Below, one piece after another: positions 9,103 to 16,844 of a stretch of 17,979 nucleotides of DNA; within the stretch, counting starts at the first letter, position 1; each line of letters starts with the position of its first letter. Source of the stretch: Proteobacteria bacterium UBA3588 (GTDB lineage: Bacteria; Pseudomonadota; Gammaproteobacteria; Thiohalomonadales; Thiohalomonadaceae); assembly GCA_002376325.1 (NCBI GenBank), contig DFMR01000076.1, positions 40,645 through 58,623 of the forward strand, in the 5' to 3' direction. The notes under the pieces are model-generated. The model was not told the DNA's origin. It made no database searches and saw only the letters and a list, made by a program, of their open reading frames with translations. The position numbers and the translations under genes were made by a program.

Positions 9103-10137
9103 ATGGAATCACCCTTCACCACTCCGGAGCGGCTGCGCCGCCCCTTTGTCGACGGCCTGCAAGCCCTGCTGCAACAGGAGTCGCTCGGCACTTTCATCCT
9201 GGTATGCGCCAACGCGACCTACGATCCCGCCATTTACCAACAGCTGGCATCGCCCCTGCGCGCCCAGTTCGATCGGCTGTTGCAGCGCTTTCGCCACGCC
9301 TTGGGCGCAGGTCTGACGCTCAACGAGGTGGAGGAGGATCTGCTGGTATTTCTCAAGATCGCCGCGATCGGGTTCGAGGCGCTGCAACCGACGACGACGC
9401 GCCGCGTCGGCCCGTGGCAGCTGCAGTTCAACCACCTGCGTTCGTTCCGGCCCAAACGCATCAGCGGTCGGAAGCCGGAAGGGATCTCCGCGCCGTTCAA
9501 TCCGCAGGGTTTTCACTTCAACAAGCCGTTCATGCAGAAGGAGCTGTTCTGGAGCGGCGAGCTGGGCGGGCGCCAAGCCGATCTTTACTACAACAAATAT
9601 CCCTTCGCCGACCTGCACGGCCTGCTGGTGCCGGAACGCGACCAGTGCCTGCCGCAATACCTGCAACGCCACCATCACGACTACGCCTGGGAGGTGACCG
9701 CGCAGCTGGGCCGGACCCTGCCCGGCGCCGGCATCGGCTATAACAGTTACGGCGCCTTCGCCTCGGTCAACCACCTGCACCTGCAACTGTTCGTACAGCC
9801 GCAAGCACTGCCGGTGGAGGCACCCAACTGGCGGCACAACAGCGGCGACCAACCCTACCCGGCCCCCTGCCTGGCCTTCGACGCGGCGACGGCGATGTGG
9901 CAGGCGATCGCACAGCTCCATCGCGACGCCATTCCCTACAGTGCGTTCTATCGCAGCGGTCGGGGCTATCTGTTCCCGCGCCGCCCGCAGGGCGAGCTGG
10001 CACCGCCGCCGTGGAGTTCCGGCTTCACCTGGTCGGAACTGGCGGGCGCCATCCTCACCTTCAACGGCGATGCCTACGGCGCACTGGATGCGGCAACCGT
10101 CGCAAATTACCTGAGCGAGGCGGGACGCGCTGCCTGA
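9103..10137 (+). CDS. HIT-superfamily nucleotidyltransferase/phosphorylase resembling GDP-hexose phosphorylase (VTC2/GDPGP1)
   Basis: A 344-residue protein without signal peptide or membrane segment. The stretch GYNSYGAFASVNHLHLQLF (residues 212-230) carries the His-x-His-x-Gln triad H224, H226 and Q228. It closely resembles the GYNS-GAFA-NHLH-Q motif I recall from plant GDP-L-galactose phosphorylase VTC2 and animal GDPGP1. Upstream, YNKYPFADLHGLLVPERDQC (residues 163-182) is the usual nucleotide-contacting strand of HIT transferases. The family splits a nucleoside diphosphate-sugar or dinucleotide with phosphate through a nucleotidyl-histidine intermediate. The bacterial substrate is unknown; an Ap4A phosphorylase-like activity is also possible. 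It follows mutM by 24 bases with no strong Shine-Dalgarno and probably ends the operon. Confidence 0.72.
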   Translation: MESPFTTPERLRRPFVDGLQALLQQESLGTFILVCANATYDPAIYQQLASPLRAQFDRLLQRFRHALGAGLTLNEVEEDLLVFLKIAAIGFEALQPTTTRRVGPWQLQFNHLRSFRPKRISGRKPEGISAPFNPQGFHFNKPFMQKELFWSGELGGRQADLYYNKYPFADLHGLLVPERDQCLPQYLQRHHHDYAWEVTAQLGRTLPGAGIGYNSYGAFASVNHLHLQLFVQPQALPVEAPNWRHNSGDQPYPAPCLAFDAATAMWQAIAQLHRDAIPYSAFYRSGRGYLFPRRPQGELAPPPWSSGFTWSELAGAILTFNGDAYGALDAATVANYLSEAGRAA

Positions 10138-10268
10138 TACGCGGCAGCGGTGGGAACGTTATCGGGTTTCGGCGACCAATTCGAGCAAGGAGCCATCGTC
10201 AGGAACGCGTGGAAGCAGCGCCTGCCCATCGACGATGGAATACCGATGGAGCGGGGCCGCCGGGTTCG

Positions 10269-10589
10269 CTATTGGAGTGTCAGCACCCACTCGACGACCT
10301 TGCGCACGTCGGCCTCGGGGGCCGGGCTCGGCGGCATCGCCATGGTGCCCCAGACCAGCGGCTCGCCGCGCTTGCTGCCGCCCTTCACCTTGGCGGTCAG
10401 CCGGTCGAGCGCACCTGCATCGCCCCGGTACTTCGCCGCCACCTCCTTGAATGCCGGCCCCACCAGTTTGCTGTCCACCCGGTGGCAGGCGAAGCAGCCG
10501 CTCTTCTGCGCCAGCGCCTCATCGGCACCCGCTGTGGTGCTGAGCGTGAACGCCACCAGTGCCACGGCGATTCCTGCAATCCTGTTCAT
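10269..10589 (-). CDS. Small class I cytochrome c (c551/c8 type), periplasmic
   Basis: A 106-residue precursor. The signal peptide MNRIAGIAVALVAFTLSTTAGA is probably cut near residue 22, leaving about 84 residues, the usual size for cytochrome c551/c552. The heme-attachment motif is CFACH at residues 32-36; the axial methionine is probably M85 in WGTMAMPPSP. KLVGPAFKEVAAKY is the family's conserved helix after the heme motif. AAGGGGA sits about 7 bases before the ATG. It is the last gene of the minus-strand run, 27 bases after the DJ-1 gene, and likely acts as a soluble electron carrier. No matching oxidase or reductase is nearby. Confidence 0.92.
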   Translation of the reverse strand: MNRIAGIAVALVAFTLSTTAGADEALAQKSGCFACHRVDSKLVGPAFKEVAAKYRGDAGALDRLTAKVKGGSKRGEPLVWGTMAMPPSPAPEADVRKVVEWVLTLQ

Positions 10590-10616
10590 GACCGTTCCCC
10601 TTGCCCCATCACCGGC

Positions 10617-11174
10617 TCAGTGTGAAGGCCGCACCAGCCCCGCCTCCACTTCAAGACGTTTGGCGGGTCCGGCCAATAGCTCCACCAAGTGTAGGGCGAA
10701 GTCCATGGCTGTGCCCGGGCCGCGCGAGGTGATCACATGGCCGTCCTGCACCACGGCATCGTCCAGGTAGGTGACGGAGGGCAGATTCATGCGGTCGACA
10801 AAACCCGGAAAGCTGGTGGCGCGCCTGCCGTCCAGCAGGCCGATACGGGCAAAGACCTTGGGGGCCGCGCAGATGGCGGCAGTATAGCGGCCGGCCGCAC
10901 TCATCGCCTTCAGCAGCGCCTCGATCCGGGGATCGCGGTCCAGCCGCTCGGCACCGGGGCCGCCGCCGGGCAGCACCACCATGTCGTAGTCACGCTTGAG
11001 TGCATCATCGAGAGCGATATCCGGAAGCAGCACCACCCCGCGCGAGGCCGTCACCGGACCGTCGTCAAGCCCGGCGCTGACGACCTCGATACCGCCGCGA
11101 CGCAGCAGGTCGATGACGGTTACCGCTTCGAGCTCTTCGCAACCTGGGGCGAGGGGGACAAGGACGCTTGCCAT
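10617..11174 (-). CDS. DJ-1/PfpI family protein, YajL-like
   Basis: A 185-residue cytoplasmic protein of the DJ-1 superfamily. The opening VLVPLAPGCEELEAVTVIDLLRR matches E. coli YajL in register, with conserved glutamates E14 and E16. The nucleophile elbow is AAICAAP, with the reactive cysteine C102. ITSRGPGTAMDFALHLVELL near the C-terminus is also typical. Members have been assigned protective roles against oxidative or carbonyl damage (chaperone, deglycase or glyoxalase III activities are debated). The start is supported by homology and by AGAGGA about 11 bases upstream. It overlaps the 3' end of the deacetylase gene by 55 bases. Confidence 0.9.
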   Translation of the reverse strand: MASVLVPLAPGCEELEAVTVIDLLRRGGIEVVSAGLDDGPVTASRGVVLLPDIALDDALKRDYDMVVLPGGGPGAERLDRDPRIEALLKAMSAAGRYTAAICAAPKVFARIGLLDGRRATSFPGFVDRMNLPSVTYLDDAVVQDGHVITSRGPGTAMDFALHLVELLAGPAKRLEVEAGLVRPSH

Positions 11175-11914
11175 AGCCGGGGATTCCTCTGGAGACGTAC
11201 GGCGATCAGCTGCGACACCGGCACCAGTTCGACCCCGATCTCGTGCAGGCGCGGCAGAACCGCGGCCAATACCTGCAGTGTAGTCGGGTGCGGATGGGCA
11301 ATCGCCAACGCCGTGCCGTGACGATAGGCGGCGGCGAACGCCCGCGCCAGTTGGCGCCGGATGACGTCGGGGTCGGGATCGTCGTCAAGAAAGAAATCGC
11401 GCCGCGTCGTGGGCAGGCCGTGTTGTAGGGCCACCTTGGCGGCAACGGTACGGCGCGTGGTGACGCTATCGACGAAATAGAGACCGCCGTGAGCGTTCAG
11501 CTCGCTCATCAGCCAGTCCATATGGGGCGTGTTCTGGGTCAGCAGGCTGCCCATATGATTGTTGACGCCGCTCACGAAGGGGATGGAGGCGAGATCGTTG
11601 CGTACGGTGGTACGGAATTGCGCCTCGCTCATTTGCAGCGTGATGCCGCCCGGACCGAGACGCCGCTCGCTCTCCGCCTCCATGGGCAGGTGCAGCATCA
11701 CCTCGCGGCCCTCGGCGTGCGCCGCACGGGCGAAGCGTGCGGCAAACGGCGTGTCGGGCAGAAACGAGTAGGTCAATGCCCCCGGCAGGTCGATCGCCTC
11801 CCGGCCGTAGCGGTAGTTGTTGCCCATATCATCGATGATGATACTGATGCGCGGCGCGGCATGGGCCGCGGCCGCGATGCACAGCAACAATAGCGCCGGC
11901 AGGCGACCGCGCAC
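11120..11914 (-). CDS. Divergent polysaccharide deacetylase family protein (YibQ-like)
   Basis: A 264-residue secreted or periplasmic protein. The signal peptide (MRGRLPALLLLCIAAAAHA) is followed directly by the first strand ISIIIDDMGNN with the aspartate pair D28-D29. Other family motifs are MLHLPMEA with H75, GVNNHMGS (residues 116-123), and LAIAHPHP near the end. The family (PF04748) is distantly related to NodB deacetylases. E. coli yibQ likewise lies directly downstream of envC. The start lies 3 bases after the ctpA stop, suggesting translational coupling. The last ~18 codons overlap the DJ-1 gene. The exact substrate is unknown; a role in the cell envelope is inferred from context. Confidence 0.9.
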   Translation of the reverse strand: MRGRLPALLLLCIAAAAHAAPRISIIIDDMGNNYRYGREAIDLPGALTYSFLPDTPFAARFARAAHAEGREVMLHLPMEAESERRLGPGGITLQMSEAQFRTTVRNDLASIPFVSGVNNHMGSLLTQNTPHMDWLMSELNAHGGLYFVDSVTTRRTVAAKVALQHGLPTTRRDFFLDDDPDPDVIRRQLARAFAAAYRHGTALAIAHPHPTTLQVLAAVLPRLHEIGVELVPVSQLIAVRLQRNPRLWQASLSPSPQVAKSSKR

Positions 11915-11917
11915 CCT

Positions 11918-13234
11918 TTACTCCGCCGCGTGGGCACGCAGGATGTGCAGCCCCCGCAGCAGGTTGAGCGCCTCATGCACGCCGTAATCCTTGTTCACCG
12001 AAGGATCGACCCTTTCCTTCTTCGCCTTGGCGTTGTCCTTCTCGGCCTCGCCGTTAATCAGGTGACCGGTGAGATCGGCTTCTTTCAGCATATCCCGATC
12101 GGCGTTGGGCACTGCCGCCAGCTTGACCGACTGCAACCGGATATCGGGTACGATGCCTTCGGCCTGGATCGAGCGGCCGGAGGGGGTGAAGTAACGCGCG
12201 GTGGTCAGCTTCACGGCGCCGCCGTTGCTCATCGGGAAGATGGTCTGCACCGAGCCCTTGCCGAAGGTGCGGCTGCCCATGATGATTGCGCGCTTGTGGT
12301 CCTGCAGTGCGCCGGAGACAATCTCCGCCGCCGACGCCGTCCCGCCGTTCACCAGCACCACGATCGGCGCGCCGTTAATCATATCGCCCGGCGTCGCCAT
12401 ATATTTCGATTGGGAATCCTTGGTACGGCCATCGGTGTAGACGATCAGCCCCTTGTTGAGAAAGGCGTCCGCCACCGATACCGCGGCACCGAGCACGCCG
12501 CCCGGGTTGTTGCGCAGATCCAGTACCAAGCCATCCAGTTTGCCGCCGTTCTCCTTCTTCAGCGCCGACAACGCCTTCAACAGCTGCTCGCCGGTCTGGG
12601 TCTGGAAGCTGGTAATGCGCACATAGCCGTAATGGGATTCCAGCGTGTGGTATTTGACGCTCTTGACCTTGATCACTTCGCGGGTAATGACGATCCTGAG
12701 CGGCTTCTGCTCGCCTTCGCGCACCACGGTCAGGGTGATCTTGGAGCCGGGTGCGCCGCGCATCATGTTGACCGCGTCGTTCAGGGTAAGACCTTTGACC
12801 GGCGTCTCGTTGAGGCGGACGATGAGATCACCCGGTTTGATGCCCGCTTTTTGCGCCGGCGTGTCGTCGATGGGGGAAATCACCTTGACGAAACCGTCCT
12901 CCATCCCGACCTCGATGCCGAGCCCGCCGAATTCGCCGGTCGTGCTCACCTGCAGATCCTTGAACTCCTTCGGGTCGAGGTAGGCGGAGTGTGGGTCCAG
13001 CCCGGCGAGCATGCCGCGAATGGCGCTTTCGAGCAGCGCTTTGTCCTTTACCGGCTCGACGTAATCCGACTTGATCTTGCCGAACACCTCGGCAAAATTC
13101 TGTAATTCGTCAAGCGGCAACGGGGCATTCTGGACACTGTTGCGATCCGCCAAAACACTGCCGCCCACGGTCAGGGCTATACCCAGCACCAAGCCAATGG
13201 TCAGGATAAAAAGGGAACGGGTGGCTTTTTTCAT
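11918..13234 (-). CDS. ctpA: S41 family carboxy-terminal processing peptidase
   Basis: A 438-residue envelope protease. An N-terminal signal or anchor helix (residues 7-29) precedes the tail-specific protease fold. The PDZ domain spans about residues 97-183 (GGLGIEVGMEDG, IKPGDLIVRLN). The catalytic core contains DLRNNPGG (239-246), the nucleophile S301 in NGGTASAAEI and the general base K326 in TFGKGSVQ. It cuts near the C-termini of periplasmic proteins; family members in Pseudomonas and E. coli trim peptidoglycan hydrolases, which fits its position next to envC. GGAG lies 6 bases before the ATG. The C-terminal ~70 residues are charged (Lys/Glu-rich), with a Lys/Ala/Glu stretch. Confidence 0.95.
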   Translation of the reverse strand: MKKATRSLFILTIGLVLGIALTVGGSVLADRNSVQNAPLPLDELQNFAEVFGKIKSDYVEPVKDKALLESAIRGMLAGLDPHSAYLDPKEFKDLQVSTTGEFGGLGIEVGMEDGFVKVISPIDDTPAQKAGIKPGDLIVRLNETPVKGLTLNDAVNMMRGAPGSKITLTVVREGEQKPLRIVITREVIKVKSVKYHTLESHYGYVRITSFQTQTGEQLLKALSALKKENGGKLDGLVLDLRNNPGGVLGAAVSVADAFLNKGLIVYTDGRTKDSQSKYMATPGDMINGAPIVVLVNGGTASAAEIVSGALQDHKRAIIMGSRTFGKGSVQTIFPMSNGGAVKLTTARYFTPSGRSIQAEGIVPDIRLQSVKLAAVPNADRDMLKEADLTGHLINGEAEKDNAKAKKERVDPSVNKDYGVHEALNLLRGLHILRAHAAE

Positions 13235-13331
13235 CGATTACTCCGGGTTGGCCCGTGGTTTCAGTTTACGGGGTCATAGACCGCGTCTGGTGCAATTTCT
13301 GCGATATTACTGCATAACGCCGCCGTTGCCA

Positions 13332-14528
13332 TCATCGTCGACACCAGTTAGACGGGTTCGTGGGCTTCCCGTTCCGGCGGATCTCGAAATATAAGGCGTT
13401 GGTGCTGTCGCCCCCGCTGGTCCCTGCGGCGGCGATGACATCGCCGGCCGCGACCCAGTCTCCAACCGACTTATAGAGCGTCTGGTTGTGGCCGTACAGG
13501 CTCATGTAGCCGTTACCATGATCGATGATGAGCAGCATGCCGTAGCCACGCAGCCAGTCGGCAAAGGCCACCCGGCCATACGATATGGCCCGCACCGGCT
13601 GGCCCGCCTTTGCCGCAATCAACACCCCTTGCCAGCGTAGATTGCCCACCCGACGTGCGCCATAGCGATCAATGATTGGGCCGCGCAGCGGCCATGACAA
13701 GCGCCCCTTCATCTGGGCGAATGGGCGCTGGTTTCCGGGCTCCGCCGGTATGTCGGCCAACGCCTGCGCCAAGCTATTTACCAGTGATTCGAGCTCCTTT
13801 TCGTCGCTCAACATCTGTTGCAGGCGTTGGCTCTTGCTGCGCATGTCGTGCTTCAGGCGCGACATCAGCCGCGTCCGCGCCGCCTGGTTCAGCTCCAGAT
13901 CCGCTTTCTGCTGCCGCTGCTGATCGCGCAGTGCCGCCAAGCGGTCGGTTTCCGTTTCGATCTGCCGGCGCACGCGATCCAGCTGCCGCATCGCCTCCAG
14001 CAGCGAGCTAATGCGCGCCGAGCGGGCACGATTGAGGTAGTCGTAATAGGTGATTACCCGTCCCAGGGTCGCGGGCTGCTGCTGACTGAGAAGGATCTTG
14101 AGATACTCCTGTCGCCCCATCGCATAGGCCGCCCGGATCTGTTCGCCGAGCAGGCGCCGTTGCCGGGCGATGGAGTTTTCGAGGTCGGCGCGCTTGCGTT
14201 GCAGCGCGGCGAGTTTGCGCCGCTGTAGCGCCAACTGGATGTTCAGGTCATGCAACGTGCCGGCAATGCGGCCAATCGCCTCTTCGCTGACGCGCAAATC
14301 GTTACGCAGCGCGTCGTAGCGGCTATGTACGCGATTGAGGTCGTCGCGCAACAGCGCGATGCGCTGGCGCAAAGCCGCCAGCTCCGCGGCCCTGCTCTGG
14401 CGCGTCTCGGTCTGACCGTTGGCGGGATTGCGGTGAATGACGCCGTCGGCCGCGGAAAACGACGGCAACAGCAATAGCAGGCCGGCGGCGACAAGCGAAT
14501 GTAGCAAGCGTCCCTTCTGCTTCCTCAT
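13332..14528 (-). CDS. envC: Murein hydrolase activator EnvC (degenerate LytM domain)
   Basis: A 398-residue periplasmic protein with a signal peptide (residues 1-27, cut near SFSAADG), long coiled coils (about 42-135 and 165-255) and a C-terminal LytM/M23 domain (about 272-395). The metal site is broken: the usual GVDI reads GVLI (301-304) and the usual HLHFE reads ALYFE, while H347 in LYGHNQ remains. This loss is normal for EnvC, which activates the amidases AmiA and AmiB at the septum instead of cutting peptidoglycan itself. It lies 22 bases after gpmI and before ctpA and the yibQ-like gene, as part of a gpmI–envC–(ctpA)–yibQ order like that in E. coli. Confidence 0.93.
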   Translation of the reverse strand: MRKQKGRLLHSLVAAGLLLLLPSFSAADGVIHRNPANGQTETRQSRAAELAALRQRIALLRDDLNRVHSRYDALRNDLRVSEEAIGRIAGTLHDLNIQLALQRRKLAALQRKRADLENSIARQRRLLGEQIRAAYAMGRQEYLKILLSQQQPATLGRVITYYDYLNRARSARISSLLEAMRQLDRVRRQIETETDRLAALRDQQRQQKADLELNQAARTRLMSRLKHDMRSKSQRLQQMLSDEKELESLVNSLAQALADIPAEPGNQRPFAQMKGRLSWPLRGPIIDRYGARRVGNLRWQGVLIAAKAGQPVRAISYGRVAFADWLRGYGMLLIIDHGNGYMSLYGHNQTLYKSVGDWVAAGDVIAAAGTSGGDSTNALYFEIRRNGKPTNPSNWCRR

Positions 14529-14550
14529 ACCGCCGGCCGCCCTTCCGGGG

Positions 14551-16122
14551 CTACGCCTCCCCGTCGGGGGCGTCGGCCGGCGCGATCAGCGAACGCCCGG
14601 TCATCTCGATCGGCGGTTCGATCTCCATCAGCGCCAGCATGGTCGGCGCGATATCCGACAGCACACCGGGAGACAGCTTGAACGGCCGCTCGCCGACGTA
14701 GATCAGCGGCACCACGTTGGAGGTATGGGCGGTGTGGGGTTGCCCGGTATCGTCGCCCACCATCTGCTCGGCATTGCCGTGATCGGCGGTGATGAGGATC
14801 TCGCCGCCGGCCTTGAGAGCAGCCTCCGAAATCCGTCCCAGACAGCCGTCCAGCGCCTCGATGGCCTTCACGGTCGCGCCGAAGTTGCCGGTATGCCCCA
14901 CCATGTCGCCGTTGGCGTAGTTGCAGATGATGACGTCGTATTTGCCGCCGCCGATGGCCTCGACCAGATGGTCGGTCACCTGGGGCGCGCTCATCTCCGG
15001 CTGGAGGTCGTAGGTCGCCACGTTGGGCGACGGGATCAGGATGCGATCCTCGAACTCGAACGGCTCTTCGCGTCCGCCATTGAAGAAGAAGGTGACATGC
15101 GCATATTTTTCCGTTTCGGCGATGCGCAACTGGCGCAGGCCCAGCTTCGATACATACTCGCCAAAGACGTTGCGCATGCGTTCCGGCGGAAAGGCGACCG
15201 GGACGTCGAAGTCGGCGCTGTACTCGGTCAGGCTGACGAACATGCCCAGATGCGGCTTGCAGCGGCGCTCGAAACAGTCGAAATCGCGCTCTATGAAAGG
15301 GCGGGTGATCTGCCGTGCACGATCGGAACGGTAGTTCATGGAGATGAGGACATCACCGTCGGCAACCGTCACCGGCTTGGCGCCCTCGGCCAGCACCCAC
15401 GTCCCCTTCACGAATTCGTCGGTTTCGCCGCGGGCATAGGCCATCTCCAACCCGGTCACCGCGTCCGGCGCCTGAAACTCGGCGGCACAGCCGGTGATCA
15501 GATCGTAGGCGGCCTGAATGCGCGGCCAGCGGTGGTCGCGATCCATGGCATAGTAGCGGCCGATGATGGAGGCAATACGCCCACCGCCCAGTTCGTCGAT
15601 CTTCTGCTGCATCAGTTGCAGCGACCCGGTGGCGCTCTTCGGCGGCGTATCGCGGCCATCGAGGAAGGCGTGGATATAGACCTGCTTGGCCCCCCGCTTA
15701 ATCGCCAGCTCCAGCATCGCGTGGATGTGTTCTTCGTGGCTGTGCACCCCGCCGGGCGACAGCAGACCCAAGATGTGGATGGCCTTGTCGTTGGCGATGG
15801 CGTGGTCCACGGCATCGGTCAGCGTCTGATTGGTAAAGAAGGAGCCGGTCTTGACGGCGCGGCTGACGCGGGTGAACTCCTGATAGACCACGCGTCCCGC
15901 CCCCAGATTGAGGTGCCCCACCTCCGAGTTACCCATCTGCCCAGCCGGCAACCCAACTTCGGCGCCAGATGTACGTATATAGGTATGTGGGTATTTACTC
16001 CAGAGCCGATCCCAGTTCGGCGTGGAAGCGGTTCGGATGGCATTGTAATGGGAGTGCTCGGAGTAACCCCATCCATCGAGCACGAGAAGAAGGAGCGGAC
16101 GGTGCCTGCTGTTGGCTGACAT
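14551..16122 (-). CDS. gpmI: 2,3-bisphosphoglycerate-independent phosphoglycerate mutase
   Basis: A 523-residue cytoplasmic glycolytic enzyme (the usual length is 510-515) that interconverts 3- and 2-phosphoglycerate through a phosphoserine and two Mn2+ ions. Seen motifs are VLDGWG (metal ligand D16), MGNSEVGH with the catalytic S66, FLDGRDTPP, MNYRSDRARQ, ITADHGNAEQM and HTAHTSNVVP. The extra length is a short N-terminal and C-terminal tail (PADAPDGEA). No clear Shine-Dalgarno precedes the ATG. It is the first gene of the minus-strand run, and a good promoter lies about 140-165 bases upstream. Confidence 0.97.
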   Translation of the reverse strand: MSANSRHRPLLLLVLDGWGYSEHSHYNAIRTASTPNWDRLWSKYPHTYIRTSGAEVGLPAGQMGNSEVGHLNLGAGRVVYQEFTRVSRAVKTGSFFTNQTLTDAVDHAIANDKAIHILGLLSPGGVHSHEEHIHAMLELAIKRGAKQVYIHAFLDGRDTPPKSATGSLQLMQQKIDELGGGRIASIIGRYYAMDRDHRWPRIQAAYDLITGCAAEFQAPDAVTGLEMAYARGETDEFVKGTWVLAEGAKPVTVADGDVLISMNYRSDRARQITRPFIERDFDCFERRCKPHLGMFVSLTEYSADFDVPVAFPPERMRNVFGEYVSKLGLRQLRIAETEKYAHVTFFFNGGREEPFEFEDRILIPSPNVATYDLQPEMSAPQVTDHLVEAIGGGKYDVIICNYANGDMVGHTGNFGATVKAIEALDGCLGRISEAALKAGGEILITADHGNAEQMVGDDTGQPHTAHTSNVVPLIYVGERPFKLSPGVLSDIAPTMLALMEIEPPIEMTGRSLIAPADAPDGEA

Positions 16123-16151
16123 GTTCGGAATAATGGCTTAAGTTTGTTGGC

Positions 16152-16168
16152 GTTAGACAGAGTCTAAC
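16152..16168. promoter_or_regulatory. Perfect palindrome GTTAGAC-AGA-GTCTAAC, probable operator
   Basis: Two 7-base arms, 16152-16158 and 16162-16168, are perfect reverse complements around AGA. The site lies in the gpmI leader, 30 bases before the gpmI start and between it and the mapped promoter, in the gap shared with the ArsR-family gene. A second copy with one intact arm lies at 16748-16764. The recurrence makes a protein-binding site more likely than chance. Confidence 0.5.
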
Positions 16169-16258
16169 TGCTAAGGCGCTGCCCCGTCACTTGCGCCCTC
16201 TACCGACCGCCCGATTCGCGACCAGTTTCGGCAAAGCGGTTCGGACAGGGCTAACTAC

Positions 16259-16288
16259 ATTAAAGTATTAGAATAAAACTCTTCTCAA
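16259..16288 (-). promoter_or_regulatory. Sigma70-like promoter for the gpmI operon
   Basis: On the minus strand TTGAGA (16288-16283, 5 of 6 to the -35 consensus) and TTTAAT (16264-16259, 5 of 6 to the -10 consensus) are separated by 18 bases in a locally AT-rich stretch. Transcription would start near 16252 and leave a leader of about 130 bases containing the palindrome at 16152-16168. Confidence 0.55.
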
Positions 16289-16399
16289 ATGCACCATTAT
16301 TGTATATCGTTTTGACGGTGAAAGGCAGCACCGATGCCGGAGAATACAGTCAAGATTATGACCCATCGCGTTATGTGTGCAGCACCCAGCGGGGGAACG

Positions 16400-16723
16400 A
16401 TGGCTTCCATGGATGCCGACAGCAATGGCCTGATTACCCGGGACGAGGATATCGACCGCGCCTCCCGCTCGCTCAAGGCGATGTCCCATCCGTTGCGGTT
16501 GAAGATCCTCTGTACCCTGGGCGACCAGGAAGTCAGCGTGCAGGACATCGTCGAGCGCGTTGGCACCTCTCAAAGCAATATCTCCCAACATCTTGCCATC
16601 CTGCGTGACAAAGGTATTCTGTCCGCACGCAAGGACGCCAACCGGGTCTATTACCGGGTGGAAGATGCACGCACGCTGGCACTAATCCGGATGATGCGTG
16701 ACGTGTTCTGCACCATGGGATAA
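16400..16723 (+). CDS. ArsR/SmtB-family regulator with the SqrR/BigR/YgaV-type cysteine pair (probable persulfide sensor)
   Basis: A winged-helix repressor of 107 residues from the ATG at 16400. LKAMSHPLRLKILCTLGD begins the fold, TSQSNISQHLAILRDKGIL is the recognition helix and RKDANRVYYRV the wing. Cysteines sit at C38 (KILC) and C104 (DVFC), 66 residues apart. This is the spacing I recall for C41/C107 of SqrR and C42/C108 of BigR, which form a polysulfide bridge with reactive sulfur. No ArsR-type metal motif (CVC) is present. An upstream in-frame ATG at 16334, with AAAGG 8 bases before it, would add 22 residues; I prefer 16400 because of family length and cysteine numbering, though its GGGGG is only 4 bases away. 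The downstream genes make it the likely local regulator. Confidence 0.85.
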   Translation: MASMDADSNGLITRDEDIDRASRSLKAMSHPLRLKILCTLGDQEVSVQDIVERVGTSQSNISQHLAILRDKGILSARKDANRVYYRVEDARTLALIRMMRDVFCTMG

Positions 16724-16747
16724 CTCCCGGCTGGCGAACCTCCGCTG

Positions 16748-16764
16748 GTTCTCCAGAGTCTAAC
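16748..16764. promoter_or_regulatory. Second, partial copy of the GTTAGAC-AGA-GTCTAAC palindrome
   Basis: The centre AGA and right arm GTCTAAC (16758-16764) are identical to the site at 16152-16168. The left arm GTTCTCC keeps 4 of 7 positions. It lies 25 bases after the ArsR-family stop and 81 bases before the DUF2892 start. Confidence 0.4.
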
Positions 16765-16844
16765 GATCGCCTTTGGCGGCCGCGAGCCTGAAACGCCTCT
16801 TGCGTAAACAAAACCACGTGTGGACTATAAAAGGGGATAATTCA

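Noticed and set aside
10193..10238. 8-base inverted repeat CCATCGTC/GACGATGG in the gap between the HIT-type gene and the cytochrome gene
   Set aside because: A 30-base loop and no T-run on either strand make it a poor terminator; chance is likely in GC-rich DNA.
13332..14528. Loss of LytM metal ligands read as a broken peptidase
   Set aside because: Degenerate metal sites are the normal state of EnvC, which is an activator, so this is not a pseudogene.
14437..16119. 560-codon plus-strand open frame opposite gpmI
   Set aside because: gpmI on the minus strand has every catalytic motif; the antisense frame shows only the low stop frequency of GC-rich DNA.
16826..16831. TATAAA as a -10 box for the DUF2892 gene
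   Set aside because: Transcription would start about 7 bases before the ATG and exclude the AGGGG ribosome site; no -35 at a usable distance.
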